DNA from: Bacteroidota bacterium
Lineage (GTDB): Bacteria; Bacteroidota; Bacteroidia; 2-12-FULL-35-15
Direction: 5' to 3'
NCBI GenBank assembly: GCA_023251805.1
Contig: JAHEYB010000011.1
Coordinates: forward strand, 19,014-65,099
DNA length: 46,086 nt
Part shown: positions 1-8,621 of the stretch, piece after piece
Numbering within the stretch: the first letter of the stretch is position 1
Layout: every line of letters begins with the position of its first letter
Notes under the pieces: generated by a model
What the model saw: the letters and a program-made list of their open reading frames with translations, nothing else
Database searches by the model: none
Told to the model about the DNA's origin: nothing
Translations under genes and position numbers: made by a program

Positions 1-131
1 GAAAAGAGGGCTAGGGAGATTGATGCGAATCTTCGTCAGGAGAAAAATCAATCTTCCAGAACGATGATTATCCTTCACATCATGATAGATTGCCACATCC
101 CGCGAAAAATGCGGGACTCGCAATGACGGTT
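1..131. repeat. Intergenic dispersed-repeat-like hairpins
   Basis: No gene is visible here. Two inverted repeats are present: GATTGAT (18-24) with ATCAATC (47-53), and a compound hairpin at 89-124 with outer arms ATTGC/GCAAT and inner arms TCCCGC (98-103)/GCGGGA (111-116). The right end, CTCGCAATGACGG, resembles the 'cgcaatgacg' dispersed intergenic repeats seen in many bacterial genomes. Whether it is multicopy in this genome cannot be judged from one window. Confidence 0.45.
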
Positions 132-159
132 CAAATGAATTTATAGTAAAAAATTGTGC

Positions 160-621
160 TTATCTCCCTTTGAAACCAATCAACATAATCATACAAGCTT
201 TGTGTTCCACATCGGTATTGCTAGGTGGTATTTCATACACAATGGTATAGGTGGCGGGCATGCTTGGTTCGTAAGTCCAAGAAATGGTATTTGCGTCAAT
301 TATTTTTTCTGCAATTTTTATTTTAGGATTTGCTTTGTCGTAAATGCTAATCATTACTACTTCTTCAAAGGATGAAGAACAAAAAATCAATTCGTATTTC
401 TGATTTTGAAAAGCAACAAATTCAATGGGTATGTTTTTATTTATTAGGTCGAAAGAAAATTCATTCATCAAAAAGCCATCGTATTTATATGGCTTTTTAA
501 TTTTAATTTGATTTTCTTCAATAATTTGAGAGATTTTATATTGAGAAAAAGAGGGAAAGGAAATCCATAAAAAAGCCGCTACTAGAGAGAATCTAAAAAT
601 ACGAGGTAATTTTGTAATCAT
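160..621 (-). CDS. Small secreted protein, third copy of a tandem paralogous family
   Basis: Function unknown. The protein is about 153 residues with an N-terminal signal peptide ending near FPSFSQ, so it is probably periplasmic or outer-membrane associated. It shares with the next two upstream genes the blocks KPYKYD, a following F-x-F strand, Y-x-LIFCSSSFEE, I-x-IYDK, a W-T-Y-E-P turn and a C-terminal GC/AC-x-x-x-LIG strand, which looks like a compact all-beta domain. I chose the ATG at 621, four bases after the stop of the preceding gene; the in-frame TTG further upstream overlaps that gene and is less likely. It is the last gene of a three-gene operon transcribed leftwards. No catalytic motif is visible. 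Confidence 0.75.
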   Translation of the reverse strand: MITKLPRIFRFSLVAAFLWISFPSFSQYKISQIIEENQIKIKKPYKYDGFLMNEFSFDLINKNIPIEFVAFQNQKYELIFCSSSFEEVVMISIYDKANPKIKIAEKIIDANTISWTYEPSMPATYTIVYEIPPSNTDVEHKACMIMLIGFKGR

Positions 622-625
622 TGAA

Positions 626-1114
626 TTAATCAACTATTTCTTCTTTTCCTGCGTAGCCTATCAGTAGAACCACACAGCCGGTTTTTACTTTGCCATCAAC
701 GCTTTTAGGGACTTCATACTCAATGTAGTAATTACCCGGTTTGGGTGGCTGGAACGACCAAAAATTATTATCAACACCTTGTGCATTATCATACACTTTA
801 TTTCTTCCTTTTTTAACTTTATTGCTTTTGTCGTAGATGTTCATTTTTACCGGTTCTTCAAATCCGGAAGAGCAAAATATTAAACGGTATTTCATCCCGC
901 GAAAAGCAGAAAAAACAACTTCTTGTTTTTTCTCTTTATCATCAAATGTAAATTCAGTTACCACATATGCATCGTATTTATATGGCTTTGGCACATTGGG
1001 CTTACAGCTTTTCATAATCTGTTTTGCCTTACATTGTCCCAAAAGATTATGGTTAGTACAAAACATTGCACTAACCATAATTAAAACCGTAAAAATGAAT
1101 TTACTTTTTTGCAT
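626..1114 (-). CDS. Small secreted protein, second copy of a tandem paralogous family
   Basis: Function unknown. The protein is about 162 residues with a signal peptide (hydrophobic FIFTVLIMVSAMF) followed by LGQCKAKQ. It has two cysteines after the signal sequence and one in the C-terminal GCVVLLIGYAG strand. It shares KPYKYD, YRLIFCSSGFEEPVKMNIYDK, WSFQPP and YYIEYEVP blocks with its neighbours. The ATG at 1114 lies four bases after the upstream stop, so translational coupling is likely; a TTG start at 1132 would overlap the upstream gene. It is the closest relative of the 160-621 gene and looks like a tandem duplicate. Confidence 0.75.
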   Translation of the reverse strand: MQKSKFIFTVLIMVSAMFCTNHNLLGQCKAKQIMKSCKPNVPKPYKYDAYVVTEFTFDDKEKKQEVVFSAFRGMKYRLIFCSSGFEEPVKMNIYDKSNKVKKGRNKVYDNAQGVDNNFWSFQPPKPGNYYIEYEVPKSVDGKVKTGCVVLLIGYAGKEEIVD

Positions 1115-1118
1115 CTTT

Positions 1119-1628
1119 TTATTTATATCCAACCATAAAAATCATACAGCCAGTTAATTTTTGACTAGTACTATCAGCCGGAACGTCATAATCAACAAAC
1201 ATTTTACGAGCACGAGGAACATCAAACACTAATTCTTTTTCATCTGCTTTAGCATCTTTGTTAGAATAGATAGATTCTCTCTTTTTTGCTTCTTTGTCCT
1301 TTGTATAAACGTTGATTTTAATTCCTTTGGGCATTCCTGAAGTATTAAAAACCAAGCGGTACTTCTCACCAATAAAAATAGGAACTTCAACCTCTAACTG
1401 CTGCGTTTTTTTTGTAAAATTAATTTTAGTGAATTTTTGGCTATCGTATTTAAACGGCTCCAATTTTTTCTTGCAACTGGTTGTAAGTGCTTTTTTATCA
1501 CAATTATCTGCTGTTTGAATAGTGGTAAATCCAAAAACGAATAGCAGACCAACTAAACTTATATAAAATGCTTTATTACTCATTTTTAAGTGTTTTTTTA
1601 ATGGATTCGTGAATACTTCGTATTTCAT
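1119..1628 (-). CDS. Small secreted protein, first copy of a tandem paralogous family, with conserved N-terminal leader
   Basis: Function unknown. It is the most divergent of the three paralogues: EPFKYD, YRLVFNTSGMPKGIKINVYTK, a YDVP block and a C-terminal GCMIFMVGYK. Two starts are possible. The ATG at 1628 gives a 15-residue extension (MKYEVFTNPLK...) that is repeated almost exactly before the secreted gene ending at 34939. The ATG at 1583 begins a standard signal peptide (MSNKAFYISLVGLLFVFGF). The longer start is given because the leader is in frame and its two differences from the other copy within codons 1-11 are synonymous. It is the first gene of the operon, after a 77-base gap from the lipoprotein gene upstream. 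Confidence 0.7.
   Translation of the reverse strand: MKYEVFTNPLKKHLKMSNKAFYISLVGLLFVFGFTTIQTADNCDKKALTTSCKKKLEPFKYDSQKFTKINFTKKTQQLEVEVPIFIGEKYRLVFNTSGMPKGIKINVYTKDKEAKKRESIYSNKDAKADEKELVFDVPRARKMFVDYDVPADSTSQKLTGCMIFMVGYK
1596..1628 (-). repeat. MKYEVFTNPLK leader element, copy 1
   Basis: This 33-base segment is nearly identical to 35377-35409 (minus). It contains a short hairpin, GAATAC/GTATTC type, around a GAA loop. In both copies it sits exactly 45 bases ahead of an ATG that opens a signal peptide. Within codons 1-11 the copies differ at two third-codon positions only (Thr ACG/ACA, Pro CCA/CCC). It could be a translated leader, an RNA structure or a binding site. Confidence 0.7.
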
Positions 1629-1659
1629 AATCTTAAATTTAATGTTTTTACTTTGGAGA

Positions 1660-2535
1660 TTATCCTTTAATAAATTTCATTCGTAGCGTTTCAATTTTAG
1701 CAGTCAATTGAGCAACTTCATCATCAGTAAGTGTTAATTCTTTTTCTGTATCTTCAGTTGCTTCAGGATTCTCTTTCACTGAAGGCAAGCCATCATAAAG
1801 GTCTTTTACAACTACTAAATCAGCAATTAAACCAGTAATTGCAGGATCTTTTTTCTCCTCTGCTTTTAAAGCATTGATGATACTGCTTAAAATTGTCATT
1901 TGCTCAGCCAATTTACTGTTCAAAGATTTGTCTTTCCCTTTTTCGTACACTTTAGAACCAATGTACATACTTTCTACCCAAGCCCCAGCAAATACGATAG
2001 AAGTAATTTGTTGTTGATCGTTTTCATCTAAATACATGTCTGTTACCATTTGCAATTCAGCAATGATATATGCCAATGAATCTTCATTACTCAAATTTTT
2101 CTCAAAACGAGTAGACAAATTTCCTTGATCAAAAACAGTTCCCATACCTAAGTTATCGGCCAATTGACGACTCAATTTCATGTATGTCATTGCTTCTTGA
2201 TTTTGCTTGTTTAATACAGCATACGACAAATCAGCACTGTAAACTCCTAAGTTAATTGCTTTGTTAAGGTTTGAAGTATATTTAGCAGGATCTTTCATAT
2301 CGCTGGTAATTCCAGCTTTATATTTTAAGCCCGACTTCTTAAATATAGATGCGATTTGCAATGGCGATGGAAGTGAATACGTTACTTCTTGTGTTTGCAC
2401 TTCAGCAACAACAGAATCTTCTGTAGGAGGAGTAACATTTTCTTCAGTAGTATCGCTTCCGCATGCTACCATAATCATACTAGCCGCAACAAACAATGCG
2501 CCTTTTATTGCAAGTGATTTTTTCTTTAAAAGCAT
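1660..2535 (-). CDS. Predicted lipoprotein, 291 aa
   Basis: This is a lipoprotein of unknown function. The N-terminus has positive residues (LLKKK), a hydrophobic stretch and the lipobox MVAC at about residues 22-25, followed by an acidic, Thr/Glu-rich linker (about 26-50). The remainder is mostly helical, with no motif I can assign. The C-terminus (about 255-291) is charged and may form a coiled coil. It lies upstream of the three-paralogue operon on the same strand, but its own stop and a 32-base gap to the leader separate it. A possible promoter upstream (a TTTTTG 18 bases before TAGTTTAG) is only an approximate match to the consensus. Confidence 0.7.
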   Translation of the reverse strand: MLLKKKSLAIKGALFVAASMIMVACGSDTTEENVTPPTEDSVVAEVQTQEVTYSLPSPLQIASIFKKSGLKYKAGITSDMKDPAKYTSNLNKAINLGVYSADLSYAVLNKQNQEAMTYMKLSRQLADNLGMGTVFDQGNLSTRFEKNLSNEDSLAYIIAELQMVTDMYLDENDQQQITSIVFAGAWVESMYIGSKVYEKGKDKSLNSKLAEQMTILSSIINALKAEEKKDPAITGLIADLVVVKDLYDGLPSVKENPEATEDTEKELTLTDDEVAQLTAKIETLRMKFIKG

Positions 2536-2638
2536 TTTCTTATTAATTATTGGTTAATAAAACTTATGTGAAATTTCTGAAGGCTAAACTACAAAAAATT
2601 ATCAATCTGCAAAAATCTTACGGATATTAAGGTTTTCT

Positions 2639-3907
2639 CTACTTATTGAAGTAAGATTGCTTGTTATTGATAATTCCTATTGATTTACCTGTAAACTTAG
2701 CTCCAATCAAAGGTGTATTAAGAGATTTAGAGTGAATGTGTTTCTTTTCGAAAACCCATTCCTTGTCAGGATTAAAGAGTGTTATGTTGGCTGTTTCTCC
2801 TTCGGCAATCTTTGATTCTTTAAGTTTCAATATTTTTCGTGGATTACAAGTTATGGCTTCAATAATGGTTGCTAATTTTATTTTTCCGCGATTTGAATTG
2901 AGTAGCCCAAACGCACTCTCTAATCCTATCATTCCATTTGAAGCGTAATCAAATTCAAGTTCTTTTGATTCGATATCTTGTGGGCGATGATCGCACGTTA
3001 ATGTGTCGATTGTGCCGTCAGAAACAGCTTTTTTTATGGCATCTATATCTGCTTTGGTGCGAAGTGGAGGATTCAGCTTATAATTGCTGTCGAATCCATT
3101 CAATAAGCTATCTTCCATAGCAAGGTTATAAATGGTTGCCGAAGCTGTTACTTTAAGTCCTTTCGCTTTTGCGTTGCGGATAAGTTCAACAGATTTTTGC
3201 GTGGAAACGTTTGAGATGTGAATGGGAGCATTGGTGTATTCCGCAAGAAAGATGTTTCGGTCCACCATCAGCTCCTCTGCTAATGCAGGCATTCCTTTTA
3301 ATCCTAACTGTGTGGAAACAATCCCTTCGTTCATTTTACCACCGTTAGAGACCGTTTTTTCATCACAATGTGTGAGAATCAATCCGTCAAAATTTTGTGC
3401 GTAGAGTAGTGCTCGCATCAATAATCCCGCATTGCCAACAGCTTTTTTATCATCTGAAAAAGCAACCGCTCCGGCCATTTTCATATCGTACATTTCCGAA
3501 ATGTCCTGCCCTTCCTGCTTGTTTGATAAGGTTCCAATTGGATAAACATCTATTATAGCATCGGCTGTTTTGTTTTTTATATAAAGTACTTCTGCTTTTG
3601 AATGTATGGTTGGGTTGGTTGAAGAAACAAGTGCTACTCCTGTAAATCCACCACTGGCTGCAGCCTTTATCCCGCTTTCTAAATCTTCTTTGTGCTCAAA
3701 TCCCGGGTCGCAAAAACTTACTTGCATGTCAACCCATCCATTTGAAATGTGCAAATTCTCTGATTCAATTACTTTCACATTTTTTTCAGGAATAATTTTC
3801 GATTTTATCGATTTAATTACTCCATTTTCAATTAATACATCCATGACTTTGTCGTTGTGTGCCGAGTTTGAGTCGATGATGTGTGCTTGTTTAATCAGAA
3901 TGTTCAT
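2639..3907 (-). CDS. pyrC: Dihydroorotase-family protein lacking the HxH metal motif
   Basis: This belongs to the amidohydrolase superfamily, dihydroorotase (class I/PyrC-like) branch, and is 422 residues, the usual length. Dihydroorotase makes dihydroorotate in pyrimidine synthesis. Several active-site positions are present: the FSDD block, LTHCDE, APIHISNVST and the TCDHRP aspartate. The first metal-binding motif is not: family members normally read D-x-H-x-H near residue 60, whereas this protein has DMQVSFCDPG, so both histidines and the usual following Arg are replaced. I recall similar substituted proteins from other Bacteroidota, so this may be a non-catalytic or ATCase-associated homologue with a second, intact enzyme elsewhere. 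It lies 79 bases downstream of the BatA-type gene on the same strand, probably cotranscribed. Confidence 0.8.
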   Translation of the reverse strand: MNILIKQAHIIDSNSAHNDKVMDVLIENGVIKSIKSKIIPEKNVKVIESENLHISNGWVDMQVSFCDPGFEHKEDLESGIKAAASGGFTGVALVSSTNPTIHSKAEVLYIKNKTADAIIDVYPIGTLSNKQEGQDISEMYDMKMAGAVAFSDDKKAVGNAGLLMRALLYAQNFDGLILTHCDEKTVSNGGKMNEGIVSTQLGLKGMPALAEELMVDRNIFLAEYTNAPIHISNVSTQKSVELIRNAKAKGLKVTASATIYNLAMEDSLLNGFDSNYKLNPPLRTKADIDAIKKAVSDGTIDTLTCDHRPQDIESKELEFDYASNGMIGLESAFGLLNSNRGKIKLATIIEAITCNPRKILKLKESKIAEGETANITLFNPDKEWVFEKKHIHSKSLNTPLIGAKFTGKSIGIINNKQSYFNK

Positions 3908-3986
3908 TTGTTCATTCGTTTATTAGTTTATTGGTCACTAATCCTATTCTCTATGTTTGTATACTTTTTGAATTGCCTAATGTTTT

Positions 3987-6038
3987 CTATTTCATGAATC
4001 TTAATAACAAAACTTCTACTGCTAAAAAAAGCAGTGCTAAAATAAGACAAAGTTTCCATAATTTTTTACCCTGATCTAATTCCATTAACGATTGTGTAAT
4101 GTTTTTTGAGTCGAGCTCTAAAACATCTATATTCATTAGGTTCATTTCTTCTACTTTTTGCCTAAGTTCCTCCGTTTTATAGCAAGTCAAATCCGATTCT
4201 GTCCTATTAAAATTATAGGAAATGCCTCCAATTAGGTCGGTATTGGCATACAAATCGTAGTTGTTAGCTTCTTTTATTTGATTATGAATCTGAATAACTG
4301 TTTTAGAATCCAATAGCTTGTGCTCCGGAATAATGTCGAATTTTTTCGAACTATTTTTGATATGAAAAACATTTTCGCCCGTTACCACCATATTACTTTC
4401 TATTATTTCGTCTTTTCCAATAATATAAAAGAGCGGTTGGGAAAGTTGGCTGTGCATTCCTATTTTATAGAGCGTAGGAACAAAAATAGCATGCTTTGTG
4501 AGATTGCTGAACTCATCGGAAACTCCCACAGAGGAAATATATACTTTGCCCTTTTCTACTTCTTGCGAACTCAAAAATTCGTCTCCATTTTGAAGTTTTA
4601 ATAAATACTGCTCATTGCTTCTGGTGGTTTTTGATAAAACATAATGTTCATTTACTTTTGGCAAATCTAAATTGGTAGCACTAAATGTTTTTTTGTCAAA
4701 CACATCCTTGAATATACTATGTTCTAAATTTATTTTGTCGACTTTACTATTGGCTGTGTCCAATCGCTCATAATAACTTGTTCCTAAAGAAAGAAGAAAC
4801 TCTTTATAGGAAGACAATTCTATCTCCTTATTAGGGAACACCAGCAAGCTTCCGCCATTTGTTACAAACCGTTTTAATTCTTGTCCCATCCCAGAAGAAA
4901 TGGCCTTTAGTTCATTTAATACTACCAATTTGTTTTTACTCAATGACGAATAATCAATCTTGTTTTCTGCAACAGTGTTATAAATGAATAGCGAGTCGCC
5001 ACCAAAAAGTTTTGTTATACTTGATCGTTCAGAATTTGCATTTGACTCAGAAATGCACAACACCGGGATGTTTTTTTCTACTTCAAAACTAAAATAGAAA
5101 GCATCATCAAAAGTCACTGGATAATCATTTAATTCGATTCTGCAATACTGCATACCACTTTCTTTAGAAGAGAATGAAAGTACGATTTCTGTCGCGCTAT
5201 TTTTATCTACACTAAAGCTTGCAGGTGTTTTTTGTACATTATTAATAAATAATTTAATGGAATTATTTTCTAGCACTTTGTCTGACACATTTTTTATCCG
5301 CACATGCAATTTTTCAGTTTGGTTATATTGTCTGATCGGACTCTCAAACCAGCACGTATCAATATAAACATTGCTTTTTTCAGCTGCTATCAGTGGAATA
5401 AATTTGAATTGGATGCTCGTATCATTTTTAAAACTATTCCAATCAATTATACTCTTTTGAAAATCACTAATGATATAAGAAATTTTGTTTTTTTCGGTTT
5501 GCTGAAAAGCATCTGTTTGTCGCAAAACGATTTCTGATAAAAGTTTGGTACTTGGACTTATTTCAACATCATCCAGCAGTTCAATGAATTCTTCTTTATT
5601 TACTAATCGTTGGTGTTTGCCTTCAAAGTCGTTGGTTAATAATTGAAATCTATCGCTTGGCTTATACGCTGAAATAATCTCCAATGCTCGTTTTTTAGCT
5701 TCATCAAGCAATGTTCCATTTTTATTGATTGCCTCCATGCTAAAGGAATTATCAATAAAAATGCTTATGGTTTTATCTCCAACAGGCACTTTGTTATTAT
5801 TAGAGAGAAATGGCTGAGAAAAAGCAAATACTAGGAAAGTAATTGCGAGTATTCTTGCAATCAATACAAGTAAATGTTTGAGTTTGGATTTCGCTTGTGT
5901 TTCTTGTTTTACTTCTTTTAAAAAGCGAACATTACTGAAATAAACAGTTTTGAATTTTCTAAAGTTAAATAAATGAATGATGATGGGGATTGCTATTGCT
6001 GAAAGTGCAAAGAGAAATGCAGGGTAGGTAAAGCTCAT
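3987..6038 (-). CDS. BatA-domain / VWA-like membrane protein
   Basis: This is an inner-membrane protein with an N-terminal aerotolerance-regulator (BatA, TIGR02226-like) double-membrane domain. The segment MSFTYPAFLFALSAIAIPII and the Asn-Phe-Arg-Lys-Phe turn are diagnostic, followed by a second segment ending FAFSQPFL. A von Willebrand A-like domain follows (about residues 90-230) with the metal-site motif D-N-S-F-S. A large beta-rich middle region comes next, with one C-terminal membrane helix (LILALLFLAVEVLLL). Bat proteins are linked to stress tolerance and MoxR-type systems, but no MoxR ATPase lies next to it. The start is the ATG at 6038 rather than the adjacent TTG. A TATATTTG box only seven bases upstream implies a very short or absent leader. 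Confidence 0.85.
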   Translation of the reverse strand: MSFTYPAFLFALSAIAIPIIIHLFNFRKFKTVYFSNVRFLKEVKQETQAKSKLKHLLVLIARILAITFLVFAFSQPFLSNNNKVPVGDKTISIFIDNSFSMEAINKNGTLLDEAKKRALEIISAYKPSDRFQLLTNDFEGKHQRLVNKEEFIELLDDVEISPSTKLLSEIVLRQTDAFQQTEKNKISYIISDFQKSIIDWNSFKNDTSIQFKFIPLIAAEKSNVYIDTCWFESPIRQYNQTEKLHVRIKNVSDKVLENNSIKLFINNVQKTPASFSVDKNSATEIVLSFSSKESGMQYCRIELNDYPVTFDDAFYFSFEVEKNIPVLCISESNANSERSSITKLFGGDSLFIYNTVAENKIDYSSLSKNKLVVLNELKAISSGMGQELKRFVTNGGSLLVFPNKEIELSSYKEFLLSLGTSYYERLDTANSKVDKINLEHSIFKDVFDKKTFSATNLDLPKVNEHYVLSKTTRSNEQYLLKLQNGDEFLSSQEVEKGKVYISSVGVSDEFSNLTKHAIFVPTLYKIGMHSQLSQPLFYIIGKDEIIESNMVVTGENVFHIKNSSKKFDIIPEHKLLDSKTVIQIHNQIKEANNYDLYANTDLIGGISYNFNRTESDLTCYKTEELRQKVEEMNLMNIDVLELDSKNITQSLMELDQGKKLWKLCLILALLFLAVEVLLLRFMK

Positions 6039-6045
6039 CAAAGGA

Positions 6046-6053
6046 CAAATATA
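6046..6053 (-). promoter_or_regulatory. -7 element TATATTTG of the BatA-type gene
   Basis: Exact match to TAnnTTTG on the minus strand. Seven bases separate it from the ATG at 6038, which places transcription initiation at or within a few bases of the start codon. No clear -33 TTTG is present at the expected distance. Confidence 0.5.
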
Positions 6054-6111
6054 GTGTTTTTTTCAATAGTACATTAAAAACTGAACAAATCAGATTGCCC
6101 ATTAAATTATA

Positions 6112-6816
6112 ATGACTAACATTGAAAAAATTAAACGTATGAAAAATAAAAATTTGCTCTTATTGATTTTCGCTACTTTACTTGCTAATATTGGGAATGT
6201 TAAAGCTCAGGATACGTTGTATCTAAAAAATGGGGCAAAAATTGGTTCTAAAATTTTAGAAATTACACCTACAGAAATAAAGTATAAAAAGTTTGATAAT
6301 ATTGAGGGGCCAACATATACAACCCATGGCTCTGACATTAGTTTAGTGAAATACAAAAACGGAGCAATAGATACTATAAAAGTGGAACCACCTGCTGCGG
6401 TGGTTACTAAAACTCCATCAAAACCTGCTGAACCAAAACCAGCAGACCCGAATCCTGCCATCACTCCATTCGGACCGGTATTTAAGTACAATGGTAGACA
6501 TATTAATGCGAGAGAGGCGCAAAAAATTATGTTGACCGTAAATGATTCAGAAATAAACCAGCATGTAAAAGCGGCTAAATTTTCGAAAAGTATGGGTTTA
6601 CTGGGCTTCGTAGCCATTCCCACATTTATTTTCGGAGCAGGTTGGTCAGTATTTGCTCTTGCAAATAATAATGGCTCTTCTTCAGATATGTCTTATGGCC
6701 CTGGAATAGCTGGTGGAGCGGTTGCTGTGGCGTGTTTGGCTACGTCTATCACTTTTAATGTAAGAAAGAGGAAAAATATGAACGATGCTTTGGACCTCTA
6801 CAATCAAAAATACTGA
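6112..6816 (+). CDS. Exported protein with two C-terminal membrane segments
   Basis: Function unknown. The signal-like segment LLLLIFATLLANIGNVKAQ is followed by DTLYLKNGAKIGSKILEITP, a beta-rich block that recurs in many Bacteroidota exported proteins, usually with TEIKYKKFDN after it, as here. A Pro/Ala-rich linker (about residues 88-115) leads to two hydrophobic segments (GLLGFVAIPTFIFGAGW and GPGIAGGAVAVACLATSI) near the C-terminus. The ATG at 6112 is given; the ATG at 6139 would start a more typical signal peptide (MKNKNLLLL) and is a serious alternative. Its stop codon directly abuts the stop of the convergent TIGR02757 gene with no intervening base. Confidence 0.7.
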   Translation: MTNIEKIKRMKNKNLLLLIFATLLANIGNVKAQDTLYLKNGAKIGSKILEITPTEIKYKKFDNIEGPTYTTHGSDISLVKYKNGAIDTIKVEPPAAVVTKTPSKPAEPKPADPNPAITPFGPVFKYNGRHINAREAQKIMLTVNDSEINQHVKAAKFSKSMGLLGFVAIPTFIFGAGWSVFALANNNGSSSDMSYGPGIAGGAVAVACLATSITFNVRKRKNMNDALDLYNQKY

Positions 6817-7572
6817 TTAAAATTTCTCGAAAACGCCTAAGCCAAACAAGGCAAAATCATATTTCACAGGGTCTTTTGCATCAAATTTGCGAAGCTTAGT
6901 CGTTAACTCCTCAACTGCTTTCCAATCATTTTGTGTTCGAGTTAATAATCCAAGCTTTCTCGCTACATTGCCCGAATGCACATCAAGTGGACACATCAAG
7001 TGGGAGGGAAGTAAATCGGAATTCCAAATGCCGAAATCTACTCCTCGCTTATCTTTCCTTACCATCCAACGCAAATACATGCACAAGCGTTTGGCAGATG
7101 AATTTTCAGAAGGATTGGAAACGTGTTTTCCTGTTCTGTGCGGATAATCAATGGAAAAGAAAAGAGTTCTAAAATTACTGATGGCTTCTTTGCAATCGGG
7201 ATTCGAAAATGCTTTTTCTAAACCGCCATGTTTTTTGTATATATTTTGCAAAGACTTCATGAAAAACACAGCATCTACCGAATTAAAAGTGCGATGCACA
7301 AAACCATCAAATCTTTTTAAATCTTTTGTTTTCTCAGACATCACAAAATCGTAAGGATTATTTCCCATTAATTTCATTAGTTTATTTGCATTGCTGATAA
7401 TAGTTACACGTTGTCCCCAAGCAATAGTAGCTGCTAGAAATCCGGCTATTTCAATGTCTTCTTTTCGAGAATATTGATGTGGGATAGAAATAGGATCACT
7501 CTCAATAAAATCAAGTCGATTGTATTTATCGTATTTTTCTTCGAGGAAAGAATGTAGTTCAGAATTAATCAT
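6817..7572 (-). CDS. TIGR02757 family protein
   Basis: This matches the conserved Bacteroidota family TIGR02757 (DUF2400), whose biochemical role is not known to me. Recognisable features are FIESDPISIPHQYSRKEDIE near the N-terminus, then AGFLAATIAWGQR, the MRWMVRKD-like segment (LRWMVRKD) and LDVHSGNVARKLGL, which resembles a DNA-glycosylase-like helical arrangement. Length is about 251 residues, normal for the family. The ATG at 7572 overlaps the 3' end of the HTH regulator gene by eight bases, so the two are translationally coupled. Confidence 0.85.
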   Translation of the reverse strand: MINSELHSFLEEKYDKYNRLDFIESDPISIPHQYSRKEDIEIAGFLAATIAWGQRVTIISNANKLMKLMGNNPYDFVMSEKTKDLKRFDGFVHRTFNSVDAVFFMKSLQNIYKKHGGLEKAFSNPDCKEAISNFRTLFFSIDYPHRTGKHVSNPSENSSAKRLCMYLRWMVRKDKRGVDFGIWNSDLLPSHLMCPLDVHSGNVARKLGLLTRTQNDWKAVEELTTKLRKFDAKDPVKYDFALFGLGVFEKF

Positions 7573-8584
7573 TTTCAATTTTCTGCACCAATCTTTTTAA
7601 TGATTCATCAATCCGCTTAAAAAAACGATAGCGTTGTTTTTCCGCTACACCACTTATCAAATTTGATTTTCGAATCAAGTTTTTTAACCATAAATCTGTT
7701 TCATTACAAAATCCGGGATTGGTCGTTAACATTACATTAAACGTGTGATAAGAAACATAAGCACCTTTCATTGGGCCCATTTGAGACATCACGCAATTGT
7801 TCCCTATCATCACATCGCTGTGATAAAGCGCATAGCTTCCTTTATCTGATTTATTGTTTGAATCCAATTTCACATTCAATTCAGCTTGCTTACTAATGCG
7901 CGCAAATAGTAATCCCAACTCTTCACAAACCTTCAATGCGTCTGATTTACTATGAAAGGCTCCCGAATCCCAATAAAATTCAATTTGTTTTAATGTGCTT
8001 GTTACTGTATCATCTGACCAAATTTCTATCGAATTAATTTTAGAATAGGCATCGTAAATATCCTTTGCTATCGCTAACAAATCTTCATCCACATGAATGG
8101 TATCAAATTTTTTGTCTTCGAAGCCAGGAGCATTTAAAATGGACCTGTTCCAATAGAAAATCTTAAATGCAGAAAGATAAGGGTGAGCAAAATTTTGAAA
8201 AACTGGAATGTCTTCTGCCGCATAAATCACAGAACGATCATTTTCCGGAAACTTTAGAACTGTCAAAACATCTTTTCGCATGTTTTCTAAATATTCTCGG
8301 AAAGTATTAACATGTCCACTCAATTGTTGATAGGAAAAACTAACAGTATTTCCACCACTACTATTGCTAATAAATGCATCAAAAGAAATTTTAAAATGTT
8401 TGCATATCAAAGCTATTTCTTCAATACTCAATGCAGTTTCTCCTCGAATTCTTCTGTAGGCACTGTCGTTACTTACTCCTAGCAAATCGGCCAATTCGTC
8501 CACCAACGAAATATTGCCGGGCAAAGCCGCTTTTATTTTGCTCATTAAGATACTTTGTGCTGATTCGGTCTCTTTTTTAGGCAT
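7565..8584 (-). CDS. HTH transcriptional regulator (XRE-like N-terminus), 339 aa
   Basis: This is a DNA-binding regulator. Residues about 15-75 form a Cro/CI-like helix-turn-helix: SLVDELADLLGVSNDSAYRR, then IRGETALSIEEIALICKHF. The remaining 260 residues are a helical domain with no sensor motif I can name. Architectures like this (XRE head, long unassigned C-terminus) are common in Bacteroidota. It is transcribed divergently from the five-gene plus-strand operon starting at 8808. The 223-base region between them holds a perfect ATTTGCA/TGCAAAT inverted repeat and a further half-site, so control of that operon and of itself is a reasonable inference. The TIGR02757 gene overlaps its end. Confidence 0.8.
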   Translation of the reverse strand: MPKKETESAQSILMSKIKAALPGNISLVDELADLLGVSNDSAYRRIRGETALSIEEIALICKHFKISFDAFISNSSGGNTVSFSYQQLSGHVNTFREYLENMRKDVLTVLKFPENDRSVIYAAEDIPVFQNFAHPYLSAFKIFYWNRSILNAPGFEDKKFDTIHVDEDLLAIAKDIYDAYSKINSIEIWSDDTVTSTLKQIEFYWDSGAFHSKSDALKVCEELGLLFARISKQAELNVKLDSNNKSDKGSYALYHSDVMIGNNCVMSQMGPMKGAYVSYHTFNVMLTTNPGFCNETDLWLKNLIRKSNLISGVAEKQRYRFFKRIDESLKRLVQKIEND

Positions 8585-8621
8585 AATAGTTCAGTGTTAT
8601 TTGATAAAACGTATAGTAATC

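Noticed and set aside
1600..1627. GAATACTTCGTATTTC looks a little like a loxP/recombinase arm
   Set aside because: The resemblance is a few bases of an AT-rich palindrome; there is no spacer-arm pair and no recombinase gene nearby.
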